A stretch of DNA of 64,000 nucleotides from an uncultured Granulosicoccus sp. Its GTDB lineage: Bacteria > Pseudomonadota > Gammaproteobacteria > Granulosicoccales > Granulosicoccaceae. This document shows, piece after piece, positions 1 to 7,864 of the stretch. Below the pieces are notes generated by a model. The model was not told the origin of the DNA. It ran no database searches and saw only the letters and a program-made list of their open reading frames with translations. The stretch is from assembly GCA_947495035.1 (NCBI GenBank), contig CANLXI010000027.1:1-64000 (forward strand). Direction: 5' to 3'. Each line of letters begins with the position of its first letter. Within the stretch, counting starts at the first letter, position 1. Both the position numbers and the translations under genes were made by a program.

Positions 1-98
1 GAGCCAGAGGGAGCCAGAGGGAGCCAGAGGGAGCCAGAGGGAGCCAGAGGGAGCCAGAGGGAGCCAGAGGGAGCCAGAGGGAGCCAGGGAGCCAGGGA
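1..98. repeat. 10-bp tandem repeat (GAGCCAGAGG)
   Basis: Eight perfect copies of GAGCCAGAGG run from the first base to position 80, followed by shortened units (GAGCCAGG). The array begins at the window edge, so its full length is unknown. The 10-bp unit is not a multiple of three and no gene is seen in it. Confidence 0.95.
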
Positions 99-190
99 GC
101 TGTGTATTTCAGTGATCGTGGCCGGCTGTTTTGGTCATCGTGACCGCTTTGCAGCTGCCCTCGATACTGGAGGTGTGGTTCGACTTCGAT

Positions 191-280
191 CGGTCACCAT
201 CAGTTGAAATTGTCGGTCACGATCAGCCGAAACAGGCGGTCGCGATGAATCGAAATGACCGGTCACGGTACGCTGAATTA
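191..280. repeat. Degenerate 23-bp tandem repeat, four units
   Basis: CGGTCAC or CGGTCGC recurs at 191, 214, 237 and 260, exactly 23 bp apart. The rest of each unit is loosely conserved (an ATCAG..GAAA-like core). It lies immediately before the 9-bp and 8-bp arrays, and its function is unknown. Confidence 0.6.
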
Positions 281-352
281 CACAGTAGTCACAGTAGTCA
301 CAGTAGTCACAGTAGTCACAGTAGTCACAGTAGTCACAGTAGTCACAGTAGT
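281..352. repeat. 9-bp tandem repeat (CACAGTAGT), eight copies
   Basis: Eight perfect direct copies of CACAGTAGT run directly into an 8-bp array of the related unit CACAGAGT. Reading frames through it give only low-complexity peptide, so I treat it as non-coding. Confidence 0.97.
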
Positions 353-512
353 CACAGAGTCACAGAGTCACAGAGTCACAGAGTCACAGAGTCACAGAGT
401 CACAGAGCCACAGAGCCACAGAGCCACAGAGCCACAGAGCCACAGAGCCACAGAGCCACAGAGCCACAGAGCCACAGAGTCACAGAGCCACAGAGCCACA
501 GAGCCACAGAGT
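353..512. repeat. 8-bp tandem repeat (CACAGAGT/CACAGAGC), 20 copies
   Basis: Twenty 8-bp units. The first six are CACAGAGT, then a block of CACAGAGC, with isolated CACAGAGT units at 473 and 505. It continues the preceding 9-bp array after loss of one base per unit. Because 8 is not a multiple of 3, all frames through it are repetitive peptide and no gene is called. Confidence 0.97.
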
Positions 513-535
513 CGAGTCCACTGCCTCCTCGATTC

Positions 536-545
536 ATGGGTGTCT
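536..545. repeat. Single copy of dispersed decamer ATGGGTGTCT
   Basis: Exact copy, preceded by TTC as in the extended consensus TTCATGGGTGTCTG. It lies beyond the 3' end of glnS, so read along the glnS sense strand it is AGACACCCAT, as in the other 3'-flanking copies. Confidence 0.85.
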
Positions 546-638
546 GGTGTTCCAGGAAGCGCTTGTCAGTCCTCCAGGGCCTTCCTGAAAGTGACTTTCG
601 CAAGCCATTATCAGGAAGACTGGTAGAGCAGGCTCCGC

Positions 639-671
639 CCTGAAGAATCTACGACCAGCAGATTATTCAGG
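639..671. terminator. Hairpin 3' of glnS, possible transcription end
   Basis: An inverted repeat with arms at 639-650 and 660-671: six pairs, one mismatch, five pairs, with a 9-nt loop. It sits 33 bp past the glnS stop on the minus-strand side. No T-run follows on either strand, so a classical intrinsic terminator is not proven. Confidence 0.35.
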
Positions 672-703
672 TTACGCTCGTCTGCAGCGCATGGCCGCGG
701 TGA

Positions 704-2365
704 CTACTTTGCCCAGGTATCCCGCAATGTCACCGTACGGTTGAACACCGGTTTGTCGCTACCGTGATCATGTCGATCGGCGACGAAGTAACCGATTCGC
801 TCGAATTGGAAGTGTTGCTCTGCGGAAGCCTGCTGCAAGGCCGGCTCGACAACGCAAGAACTCAGTACAACTTCCGACTCAGGGTTGATCCCTTCTTCCA
901 GAGATGCCGCTTTGGTTGGGTCGGGAAGAGTGAACAGAGGGTTGTACAGTCTCACCTCGGCTGCAACGCCGTGTGTTGCGGACACCCAGTGAATGACTCC
1001 TTTGACCTTACGGCCTTCAGGCTTCTTTCCCAGGGTGGCTGGATCGTGCGTGCAGCGCAGCTCCAGGACCTGGCCTGCGTCGTCCTTGATGATCTCTTCA
1101 CATTTGACGACGTAAGAGCCGCGAAGTCGAACCTCGCCACCAGGTACCAGTCGCTGATACTTGGGGGGAGGTACTTCGGCGAAATCGTCCCGATCGATGA
1201 AAACCTCGCGAGTAAATGGCACATCCCGTGACCCGGCACTGTCGTCCTGTGGGTGATTGGCGAACGAAAAAATCTGTTCATGATCTTCCGGCAAATCGGT
1301 AATGGTCACCTTGATGGGGTCAAGCACTGCCATGCGTCTTGGTGCTTCCCTGTTCAGCTGATCACGAATGCAGGTTTCCAGTACGGCCATCTCTATCCAT
1401 GCATCGTTCTTGGTGATGCCGATCCGCTCACAGAAATCACGCAGCGAGGCCGGTGTATAGCCTCGCCGACGCATGCCGATGATCGTTGGCATGCGTGGAT
1501 CGTCCCAGCCGTGGACATGACCATCTTCCACCAGCTGGATGATGCGGCGTTTGCTGAGCATCGTGTATTCAAGAGACAGACGCGCGAATTCGATCTGCTG
1601 CGGGTGACAACTGGTTTGCAACTGGTCCAGAACCCAGTCGTACAAGGGTCTGTGATCCTCGAACTCGAGTGTACAGAGCGAGTGGGTGATGCCTTCGATG
1701 GCATCCGAGACGCAATGGGTGTAGTCATACATCGGGTAGATGGACCACTTGTCACCGGTACGAACATGGTGAACCTTGCGAATTCGATACAGGGTGGGAT
1801 CACGCATGTTGATATTGCCCGATGCCATGTCGATTTTCGCACGCAGGATGTGCTGCCCGTCGTCGAATTCGCCCTCTTTCATCCGCTGAAACAGGTCAAG
1901 ATTCTCCTCGACACTGCGGTCCCGATACGGACTGGGCGTGCCGGGTTCCGTCAGCGTTCCGCGCATTTCCCGCACTTCTTCCGCGGTACTGCTGTCAACG
2001 TAAGCCTTGTCCTGGCGGATCAGCTCGCGGGCGAATTCATACAGCTCGTCGAAGTAGTCCGACGCATGGCGCAGCTCGCTCCATTCGAAGCCCAGCCAAC
2101 TGACATCTTCCTTGATGGCATCTACATATTCCTCACTCTCTCGAACCGGGTTGGTGTCGTCGAAACGCAAATTGCAACGTCCGTTGTAACGCCCTGCGGT
2201 GCCAAAATTCAGGCAGATGGATTTCGCATGTCCAATGTGAAGATAACCATTGGGCTCCGGTGGAAAGCGCGTGACTACCTGTCCGTCGTTCTTGCCGGCC
2301 GCGACGTCTTTGTCAACGATGTTTCGAATGAAGTTACTGGCTTCTACGGGCTCGGATCTGGACAT
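704..2365 (-). CDS. glnS: Glutaminyl-tRNA synthetase
   Basis: Cytoplasmic class I aminoacyl-tRNA synthetase that charges tRNA-Gln with glutamine. The class I HIGH signature is at residues 43-46 inside PPEPNGYLHIGHAKS, and the KMSKS equivalent reads MLSKR near residue 270. The C-terminal half has the beta-barrel anticodon-binding region typical of GlnRS. The open frame extends 30 codons upstream (to 2455), but that extension is low-similarity sequence; the ATG at 2365 gives 553 aa, matching the E. coli enzyme's length and its N-terminal start (SEPVEASNFIRNIV). It stands alone on the minus strand. Direct glutaminylation fits the beta/gamma-proteobacterial assignment. Confidence 0.97.
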   Translation of the reverse strand: MSRSEPVEASNFIRNIVDKDVAAGKNDGQVVTRFPPEPNGYLHIGHAKSICLNFGTAGRYNGRCNLRFDDTNPVRESEEYVDAIKEDVSWLGFEWSELRHASDYFDELYEFARELIRQDKAYVDSSTAEEVREMRGTLTEPGTPSPYRDRSVEENLDLFQRMKEGEFDDGQHILRAKIDMASGNINMRDPTLYRIRKVHHVRTGDKWSIYPMYDYTHCVSDAIEGITHSLCTLEFEDHRPLYDWVLDQLQTSCHPQQIEFARLSLEYTMLSKRRIIQLVEDGHVHGWDDPRMPTIIGMRRRGYTPASLRDFCERIGITKNDAWIEMAVLETCIRDQLNREAPRRMAVLDPIKVTITDLPEDHEQIFSFANHPQDDSAGSRDVPFTREVFIDRDDFAEVPPPKYQRLVPGGEVRLRGSYVVKCEEIIKDDAGQVLELRCTHDPATLGKKPEGRKVKGVIHWVSATHGVAAEVRLYNPLFTLPDPTKAASLEEGINPESEVVLSSCVVEPALQQASAEQHFQFERIGYFVADRHDHGSDKPVFNRTVTLRDTWAK

Positions 2366-2495
2366 GTTTGTGGGGCAGGAAACGCAAAATTGGCAGAGGT
2401 GCGCAAGTATAGCCTTCACGCGCTCCTGTTGATTCGTTTTCCCTGTTGACGGCAATGTGCGGGCGGGGTTGAGGCGTCTGGGGAGATCATGTGTA

Positions 2496-2603
<108 letters not shown>

Positions 2604-2638
2604 TGGTCTTGGCGTGAGGTGTCGCTGCGTCACGCGAT

Positions 2639-2903
2639 GTGGGTGTCTGATACTGGGAGCTGAGGGGCTGGTTTCCAGTTAAGGACCGTTTTCAACGGAT
2701 GTGGGTGTCCGGTTTACGTGAAGTTGGGGTGGGTCGTTGAGCGTGACAGAACATGGGTGTCTGAATGCCGGTTTTCGATCAACCGATTGGTCGTGACTTG
2801 GGTGTCTGATACTGGGACGCGATCAACTGATTGGCTGTGACTTGGGTGTCTGGTTACGCGGATGTCCGATGTTGCGTTGCTACAATGAGGTTCATGGGTG
2901 TCC
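2639..2903. repeat. Array of dispersed decamer upstream of M61 peptidase
   Basis: ATGGGTGTCT-like copies start at 2639, 2701, 2753 (exact), 2798, 2842 and 2894, all in the same orientation, 44-62 bp apart. Between them, parts of the spacer are also shared: GATACTGGGA follows two copies, and a GATCAAC.GATTGG block occurs twice. The array opens a false reading frame running into the peptidase gene. Confidence 0.85.
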
Positions 2904-3022
2904 CATGGCAGTGGTATGAACGTTGCCGGGGCAGCAGCGCAGCAGTGGTTGGAGATGAACGGTATGGCAACAGTCGGTTGGGGGTGGCATCAGGCCATGG
3001 AGTCTTGTTTGAGAGTCGACGC

Positions 3023-4837
3023 ATGATAACTTACAGGGTGAGCATTTCGGATGCGGTGGCACATCTGATCGATGTGCAACTGGAGCTGGATACGCCGGAT
3101 CCTGCCGGTCAGCAGTTGACGCTGCCCAATTGGATCCCGGGCAGTTACATGATTCGCGATTTTTCCAGAAATATCGTGCAGATCGATGCCTCGAGTATGG
3201 GCAAAGACATCGTGCTGACAAAGCAGGACAAGTCGAGCTGGCAGGCGCCGGCAGGTCTGACCCAATTGACCGTTCGCTACCGTGTTTACGCTTGGGATTT
3301 ATCGGTTCGAGCAGCCCATGTCGACAGTACACATGCTTTCTTCAATGGCACCAGCGTTTTTCTGGCGGTGAAAGGGCAGGAAGAAGCTCCTCATGAGGTC
3401 GATTTCGAACGCCCCGTTCACGACACCCGGAAAAGCTTTGAGCTGGCCACGTCATTGCCCGCAGCGAACACGGATGAAACCGGTTTCGGCCGCTATGTGG
3501 CAGGCAACTATGATGAACTGATCGACCACCCGGTTGAACTGGGCACCTTCAAGCGCTTGCGTTTCGAAGCGGGCGGCGTGCCACATGAAATCATCTTCAC
3601 GGGAGCCTGTCATTTCGATGAGCAGCGGGTCGTAGATGATCTGCAGCGTATCTGCGAATACGAAATCGAATTCTTCGGACAGCCGGCACCAATGGACCGC
3701 TACCTGTTTCTGGTAATGGTGGTTGATGCCGGTTACGGCGGTCTGGAGCATCGTTCGTCAACCGCCTTGATGATTACCCGAGAGAACCTGCCGGTCGTTG
3801 GCGATGCGGAAATCAGCGATGCCTATCTGAACTTTCTGGGTCTGTGCAGCCATGAGTACTTTCATACATGGAACGTCAAGCGCATAAAACCCGCGCGTTT
3901 CATTCCTTTCGAGCTGCGCGAAGAATCGTACACGGAGCTTCTGTGGTTCTTTGAAGGCATGACTTCGTACTACGATGATCTGATCCTGGTGCGTGCGGGA
4001 CTCATCGACCGCAAGAAGTACCTGACGGTACTGGCGAAGACGTTGACTCGTGTCCAGCGAGGAGCCGGTCGCCTTGTTCAGAGTGTCACCGAGTCCAGTT
4101 TCGATGCCTGGCACAAGTTTTACAAGCAGGATGAAAATTCACCGAATGCCATAGTCAGTTACTACGCGAAAGGCGCTTTGGTGGCCCTTTGTCTGGATGC
4201 CCTGTTACGCGAATCGTCCGATGACCAACAGACATTGGACACCCTGATGAGGTTGATGTGGTCGCGTTGGCAGGAAACAGGTCGGGGGCTGGAAGAAGAT
4301 GAGCCGCAGCGCCTGGCAGCGTCCCTGGTTGAAACGGATCTGTCGCAGTTCTTCGATCGGGCGTTGTACTCCACGCAGGAGCTGCCGGTTGAAAAGGCAT
4401 TGAGCTTTATGGGTGTCTGTTTACAATGGCGCTCGCGAACATCGAGCACGGATGCGGGAGGAGTCTCTGAGTCGTCGGAGGAGTCGGCTGATCCGGTGCC
4501 GCCCGTCGCCCCCTGGCTCGGGGCCACCGTGACGGATGCGCCAGGAGGGGTGCGGCTTGTTCAGGTAATGAAGGGCGGGCCCGCGGAACGGGCCGGATTG
4601 GCTGGTGGGGATCTGTTGATTGCCATGAACAATCTGTCGGTCAGTGTGGCTGATGTGGACAGGCACTTGGCTCGGCATGCCGATCTCGCAGAATTCGATA
4701 TCCATTTCTTCAGGCTTGGCCAGCTGCATCGTTCCGTATTGCCCGTCGAGCCCCCTCCCGAGGACACTGCCGATTTGCGGATAGTGGATGGGGCTCGTCT
4801 TGACAGTTGGTTGAAAGACGCGCGGTTATCAGTATGA
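3023..4837 (+). CDS. M61 family metallopeptidase with PDZ domain
   Basis: Predicted zinc aminopeptidase of the M61 (glycyl aminopeptidase) family. The zinc site is HEYFH at residues 277-281, followed by TWNVKRI, with the third ligand Glu311 in WFFEGMTSYYDD. An N-terminal beta-rich domain precedes it, and a C-terminal PDZ domain lies at about residues 495-560. I chose the ATG at 3023 (MITYRVSISD, 604 aa), where family members begin; the frame is open back to 2831 only because of the decamer array. Residues 463-466 (MGVC) are encoded by an exact ATGGGTGTCT copy just before a Ser/Glu-rich linker to the PDZ domain. No signal peptide is evident. birA follows closely. Confidence 0.92.
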   Translation: MITYRVSISDAVAHLIDVQLELDTPDPAGQQLTLPNWIPGSYMIRDFSRNIVQIDASSMGKDIVLTKQDKSSWQAPAGLTQLTVRYRVYAWDLSVRAAHVDSTHAFFNGTSVFLAVKGQEEAPHEVDFERPVHDTRKSFELATSLPAANTDETGFGRYVAGNYDELIDHPVELGTFKRLRFEAGGVPHEIIFTGACHFDEQRVVDDLQRICEYEIEFFGQPAPMDRYLFLVMVVDAGYGGLEHRSSTALMITRENLPVVGDAEISDAYLNFLGLCSHEYFHTWNVKRIKPARFIPFELREESYTELLWFFEGMTSYYDDLILVRAGLIDRKKYLTVLAKTLTRVQRGAGRLVQSVTESSFDAWHKFYKQDENSPNAIVSYYAKGALVALCLDALLRESSDDQQTLDTLMRLMWSRWQETGRGLEEDEPQRLAASLVETDLSQFFDRALYSTQELPVEKALSFMGVCLQWRSRTSSTDAGGVSESSEESADPVPPVAPWLGATVTDAPGGVRLVQVMKGGPAERAGLAGGDLLIAMNNLSVSVADVDRHLARHADLAEFDIHFFRLGQLHRSVLPVEPPPEDTADLRIVDGARLDSWLKDARLSV

Positions 4838-4865
4838 GCGCAGCATCTGTCGAGGAAGGTGCCGG

Positions 4866-5741
4866 ATGTTTTCGACTGCAGGCGGGCGCTGTTTGATGAC
4901 TGGTGGTCAAGTGCCGATGAACACGCAATTGCCGAATGCCAGCCTGATACAGGAGCAGGTAAGGGCTCTCTGCTCTGCAAATGTGGAAGTTCACGCGTTC
5001 GAGCAGCTCGACTCCACGAGTGTCTGGTTACGAGAGCATGCCAGAGATCTGGTCATGGCAAGTGAGTCAGCCCTGCATGTGTGTATTACTGACTGGCAGA
5101 GTGCAGGCGTGGGGCGCCGAGGGAAAGCCTGGCAGGCGCAGGCGGGAAACCTGATGTTCTCGTTGCTTGCTCATTCCGACAAGCCTGCGCGGGAGCTGAT
5201 CGGCTTGAGCCTGGTAACCGGCATCGCGGTTGCAGAGACTCTGCAGGCTACTGCGAACATTCGGGTGCAGTTGAAGTGGCCCAACGATCTCATCCTTGCT
5301 GATGCCAAATTGGGCGGCCTGATTACCGAGCTCTCGCCAGTGTCGTTGCCGGAAAGTATGCAGGGCACCCAGTTGTTGACAGGCATTGGCATCAACCTGC
5401 TGCATGACGAAGAAATCCTCCGGTTGAGTATTGGTGCGACTTCGCTGGAGGCCGCCGGTGTGGCTTGTTCACGAATGGATCGAGATGCAATGGCGGCGAG
5501 GCTGATTGCTGGCATATTGACGGCACATCATCGCTTCGAGGAAGCCGGATGGTCGGCATTTGCACAGCGTTGGGCTGCATTGGATTGGCTTCGGGGTAAG
5601 GAAGTGTTGATTCATCGAGATAAATCGACGGAACAAGCCGTCGCCCGAGGAGTCAACGAACAGGGCGCTTTACTTGTGGAGCGCGCCGGTGAAATCACTC
5701 CTGTTTATAGCGGCAACGTATCCATAAGGCCCACCGTATGA
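4866..5741 (+). CDS. birA: Biotin-protein ligase, monofunctional
   Basis: Activates biotin as biotinyl-AMP and attaches it to the acceptor lysine of carboxylase carrier proteins. The ligase signature GVGRRGKAWQ is near residue 80, followed by the KWPNDL motif that contacts biotinyl-AMP. There is no N-terminal helix-turn-helix, so this is the group I form without repressor function. The start at 4866 is chosen for the ribosome-binding site AGGAAGGT five bases upstream; in-frame ATGs at 4896 and 4917 are alternatives, and homology really begins near the latter. The stop overlaps the coaX start (ATGA). Confidence 0.92.
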   Translation: MFSTAGGRCLMTGGQVPMNTQLPNASLIQEQVRALCSANVEVHAFEQLDSTSVWLREHARDLVMASESALHVCITDWQSAGVGRRGKAWQAQAGNLMFSLLAHSDKPARELIGLSLVTGIAVAETLQATANIRVQLKWPNDLILADAKLGGLITELSPVSLPESMQGTQLLTGIGINLLHDEEILRLSIGATSLEAAGVACSRMDRDAMAARLIAGILTAHHRFEEAGWSAFAQRWAALDWLRGKEVLIHRDKSTEQAVARGVNEQGALLVERAGEITPVYSGNVSIRPTV

Positions 5742-6532
5742 GAATTCTGGTAGACATAGGCAACTCTCGCTGCAAGTCGGCGATCGAGGATGAGGACGGA
5801 CTACATCCTCTGGAGACCTTTGCCTGGAAAGATATATTCCTGAATGAAGTGCTGGATGACATCTGGCTGGGGGGGCTGGGTAACAGACGACCCAACAGCG
5901 TGCATGTGTCGAATGTGGCCGGTGAACGATTGCTTCCCAACATGTCAGCCTGGTGCTGCAAGAATTTCGGTGTAAAGCCCGTGGCAATCCAGTCGTCTGC
6001 CGAGTTTCAAGGGCTCAGAAATGCCTATCCCGAACCGGAAACCTTTGGGGTTGATCGATGGGCTGCCATGATCGGGGCACGATCACTGTATAGCGGTGGG
6101 CTGTGCGTCATTGATTCGGGTACTGCGACCACCGTGGATCTGATTGATGCAGACGGGATGCATCTGGGGGGAGCGATCCTGCCGGGGATCTACACGATGC
6201 GTCGATCACTGGGCAAATACACCTCAGCCCTGTTTGCTGCCGATGGTGATATCAGCCCTTTCTCGGACAACACGGCCGGCGGCATTGCCGGAGGCACTGG
6301 GTTTGCCTCGATCGGAGCCATGGAGCGCCTGGTCTTCGAAGCTTCGCGACGCGTCAGCCCGCTGACAACGGTCATTACCGGCGGGGAGTCCGGCATTCTC
6401 GAGTCATTCATGCGAAGTCCAGTCAAACGCGATCCGCTGCTGGTTCTGAAGGGCGTTTCAGTCATGGGCGGCCAGCTCAGTGCCGATGAGCTAGGCCTCG
6501 CCTCCTGCTGCGACAACGTCATGTACAGCTGA
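5738..6532 (+). CDS. coaX: Type III pantothenate kinase
   Basis: First step of coenzyme A synthesis, phosphorylating pantothenate. The phosphate-binding DIGN motif is at residues 6-9, then FGVDRWAAMIGAR and the DSGTATTVD nucleotide-binding loop. The length of 264 aa is normal. It overlaps birA by four bases (ATGA), a common birA-coaX arrangement implying translational coupling. The stop is followed within 8 bp by an array of the dispersed decamer. Confidence 0.95.
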   Translation: MRILVDIGNSRCKSAIEDEDGLHPLETFAWKDIFLNEVLDDIWLGGLGNRRPNSVHVSNVAGERLLPNMSAWCCKNFGVKPVAIQSSAEFQGLRNAYPEPETFGVDRWAAMIGARSLYSGGLCVIDSGTATTVDLIDADGMHLGGAILPGIYTMRRSLGKYTSALFAADGDISPFSDNTAGGIAGGTGFASIGAMERLVFEASRRVSPLTTVITGGESGILESFMRSPVKRDPLLVLKGVSVMGGQLSADELGLASCCDNVMYS

Positions 6533-6540
6533 TACCCAGC

Positions 6541-6734
6541 AGACACCCATATTCCCGCCAAGGGCGCGTCCTTTGAAGGATCAGCAGACACCCATGTTCC
6601 TGCGTTGGCGGGTATCAGCAGACACCCATATGCGTTGCGTCATAGGGCTCAGAAGACACCCGTAAACATTGCGCTGCGGGAGGGCTAGAAGACTCCAATA
6701 TGCACTGTGTTGTTGGGCAGGATTAGACACCCAC
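6541..6734. repeat. Array of dispersed decamer 3' of coaX
   Basis: AGACACCCAT starts at 6541, 6586 and 6620 (exact), with decayed copies at 6654, 6690 and 6725; the spacings are 45, 34, 34, 36 and 35 bp. CAG or AGA often precedes the decamer. A further copy (GGACACCCAT) lies apart at 6872. Decay increases away from coaX. No gene is seen here. Confidence 0.88.
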
Positions 6735-7030
6735 ATGTTTGGAGAGGCAGACAATCATCATCAGCCCGGTAGTCACCCGGATGAGTCGGCATTGGTAGCA
6801 GACAGCCAGGTCCCCTGGTGGCGAAGATCAGGCAGATGTCAGACATGCTTTTTCAGCGTCAGGGGCAGACTGGACACCCATTTCTCCCCGAATAACTCTT
6901 GTTCTACCTCCGGAACGAAAAAAAACTTCAATTCAGGCCGCTAGTCCGTTGCCAAATCGTTCTGAAGTGCATAAACTTGGCGCCTTGATGTCAAGCGGCG
7001 TATCTCAGTCAGCGACATCAGTCGTCAGTT
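6735..7030. other. Non-coding gap between decamer array and tRNA
   Basis: No convincing coding frame. One isolated decamer-like copy lies at 6872. The sequence is ordinary mixed composition, with a short A-rich stretch near 6920. Confidence 0.5.
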
Positions 7031-7047
7031 GTACTTTCAGAAAGTAC
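7031..7047. promoter_or_regulatory. 17-bp perfect palindrome upstream of tRNA-Thr
   Basis: GTACTTTC-A-GAAAGTAC is a perfect 8-bp inverted repeat around a single base, 17 bp before the tRNA. It could be an operator-like site or a small hairpin in the leader. No recognised regulator consensus is matched. Confidence 0.4.
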
Positions 7048-7063
7048 TTCAGCAAGACGCAGT

Positions 7064-7139
7064 GCCGGTATAGCTCAGTTGGTAGAGCAACTGATTTGTA
7101 ATCAGTAGGTCCCGAGTTCGACTCTTGGTGCCGGCACCA
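7064..7139 (+). tRNA. tRNA-Thr (anticodon TGT)
   Basis: A complete cloverleaf can be folded by eye. The acceptor is GCCGGTA with TGCCGGC (one G-T pair), the D-arm contains AGCTCAGTTGGTAGAGC, the anticodon stem is ACTGA/TCAGT around the loop TTTGTAA (anticodon TGT, reading ACA), and the T-arm contains GTTCGACTC. The 3' CCA is encoded. Confidence 0.97.
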
Positions 7140-7442
7140 TATTTCAGTGACTAGCGATCTGTTGCATTCCTTTGCCACGCTCATCAGTCAAGACCGGCTG
7201 GCCGGATCTCGAGGCATCCACAGACGTCAATCTCGGTTTTCCTGGCACAGTGCCAGCGTATTTCTCGACAATGAATTCTTCCTGTTTGCATGAATGTGTG
7301 ACAACGGTGTGGTGGCAACCCGAGCTGCTGCGATTGTTGGCGCTTCCTCGACCCCCTCGTGTTCGTATTTCATGCAGAATGGCGAGCGCAGGTAGGCGGG
7401 TAAGCCTGTGTTGAAACATTGCGCAGGCACGAAGACCATCAG

Positions 7443-7498
7443 CTCACGCACTCACGCACTCACGCACTCACGCACTCACGCACTCACGCACTCACCCA
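7443..7498. repeat. 8-bp tandem repeat (CTCACGCA)
   Basis: Six perfect copies of CTCACGCA and a seventh altered one (CTCACCCA). It leads straight into the open stretch at 7502. Confidence 0.95.
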
Positions 7499-7501
7499 CT
7501 A

Positions 7502-7726
7502 ATCAGCTCACCACTTCAGCAGCAGATCACTACCAATGAACACGTTTGGCAGATCGCTGCCAGAAAGGCGATGAAGCCGAGCGCTCGTCGATTGCCGGAT
7601 GAGCAGATTCCTGTGTCATTCGACATCCAGGCAGTTGTGCGGCACTTGCAAGAAGCAGGGTTGCAATCGACTGGAGCGCAACTCGAGGTTGGGCCTTGTC
7701 ACGGAGTTGGTGTCTGTCGTCGTTGA
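7502..7726 (+). pseudogene. Short unidentified open stretch, possible gene remnant
   Basis: A frame without its own good start continues from the CTCACGCA array. It reads as plausible protein (for example EHVWQIAARKAMKPSARR, then DIQAVVRHLQEAGLQ) before a TGA at 7726. The only internal ATG, at 7571, gives 51 aa. No family is recognised. It could be the tail of a decayed gene whose front was replaced by repeat sequence, or chance. Confidence 0.2.
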
Positions 7727-7864
7727 TGCCTGACGGTAATGCGCTCAGATTGTCACCGCCAGCACGGTACCGTCGGGCATCAACAGGGCAGGGCGTTGAT
7801 AGGAGCTACTCGTGGCCAATGGCACGAATCCCGTCCTTCCTCGTAATGAGTTTCCGAGTGTCAG

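Larger units (their letters stand above)
7140..7864. other. Gene-poor gap with one array and a possible remnant frame
   Basis: Between the tRNA and the GGDEF/EAL gene I see only an 8-bp array (7443-7498) and a short open stretch after it (7502-7726). Other frames here lack start sites or coding character. Confidence 0.5.

Noticed and set aside
131..643. Open frames of 120-170 aa on both strands across the 8-bp and 9-bp arrays
   Set aside because: Composed almost wholly of repeat-encoded His-Arg-Ala-Thr-Glu or Val-Val-Thr peptides, with no start signal or domain.
764..2449. Long plus-strand frames opposite glnS
   Set aside because: Antisense shadows of a strongly conserved gene; no ribosome-binding sites or domains.
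2831..3022. N-terminal extension of the M61 peptidase
   Set aside because: Sequence is read from decamer repeats (TWVSGY, FMGV) and does not resemble family N-termini; the start at 3023 fits.
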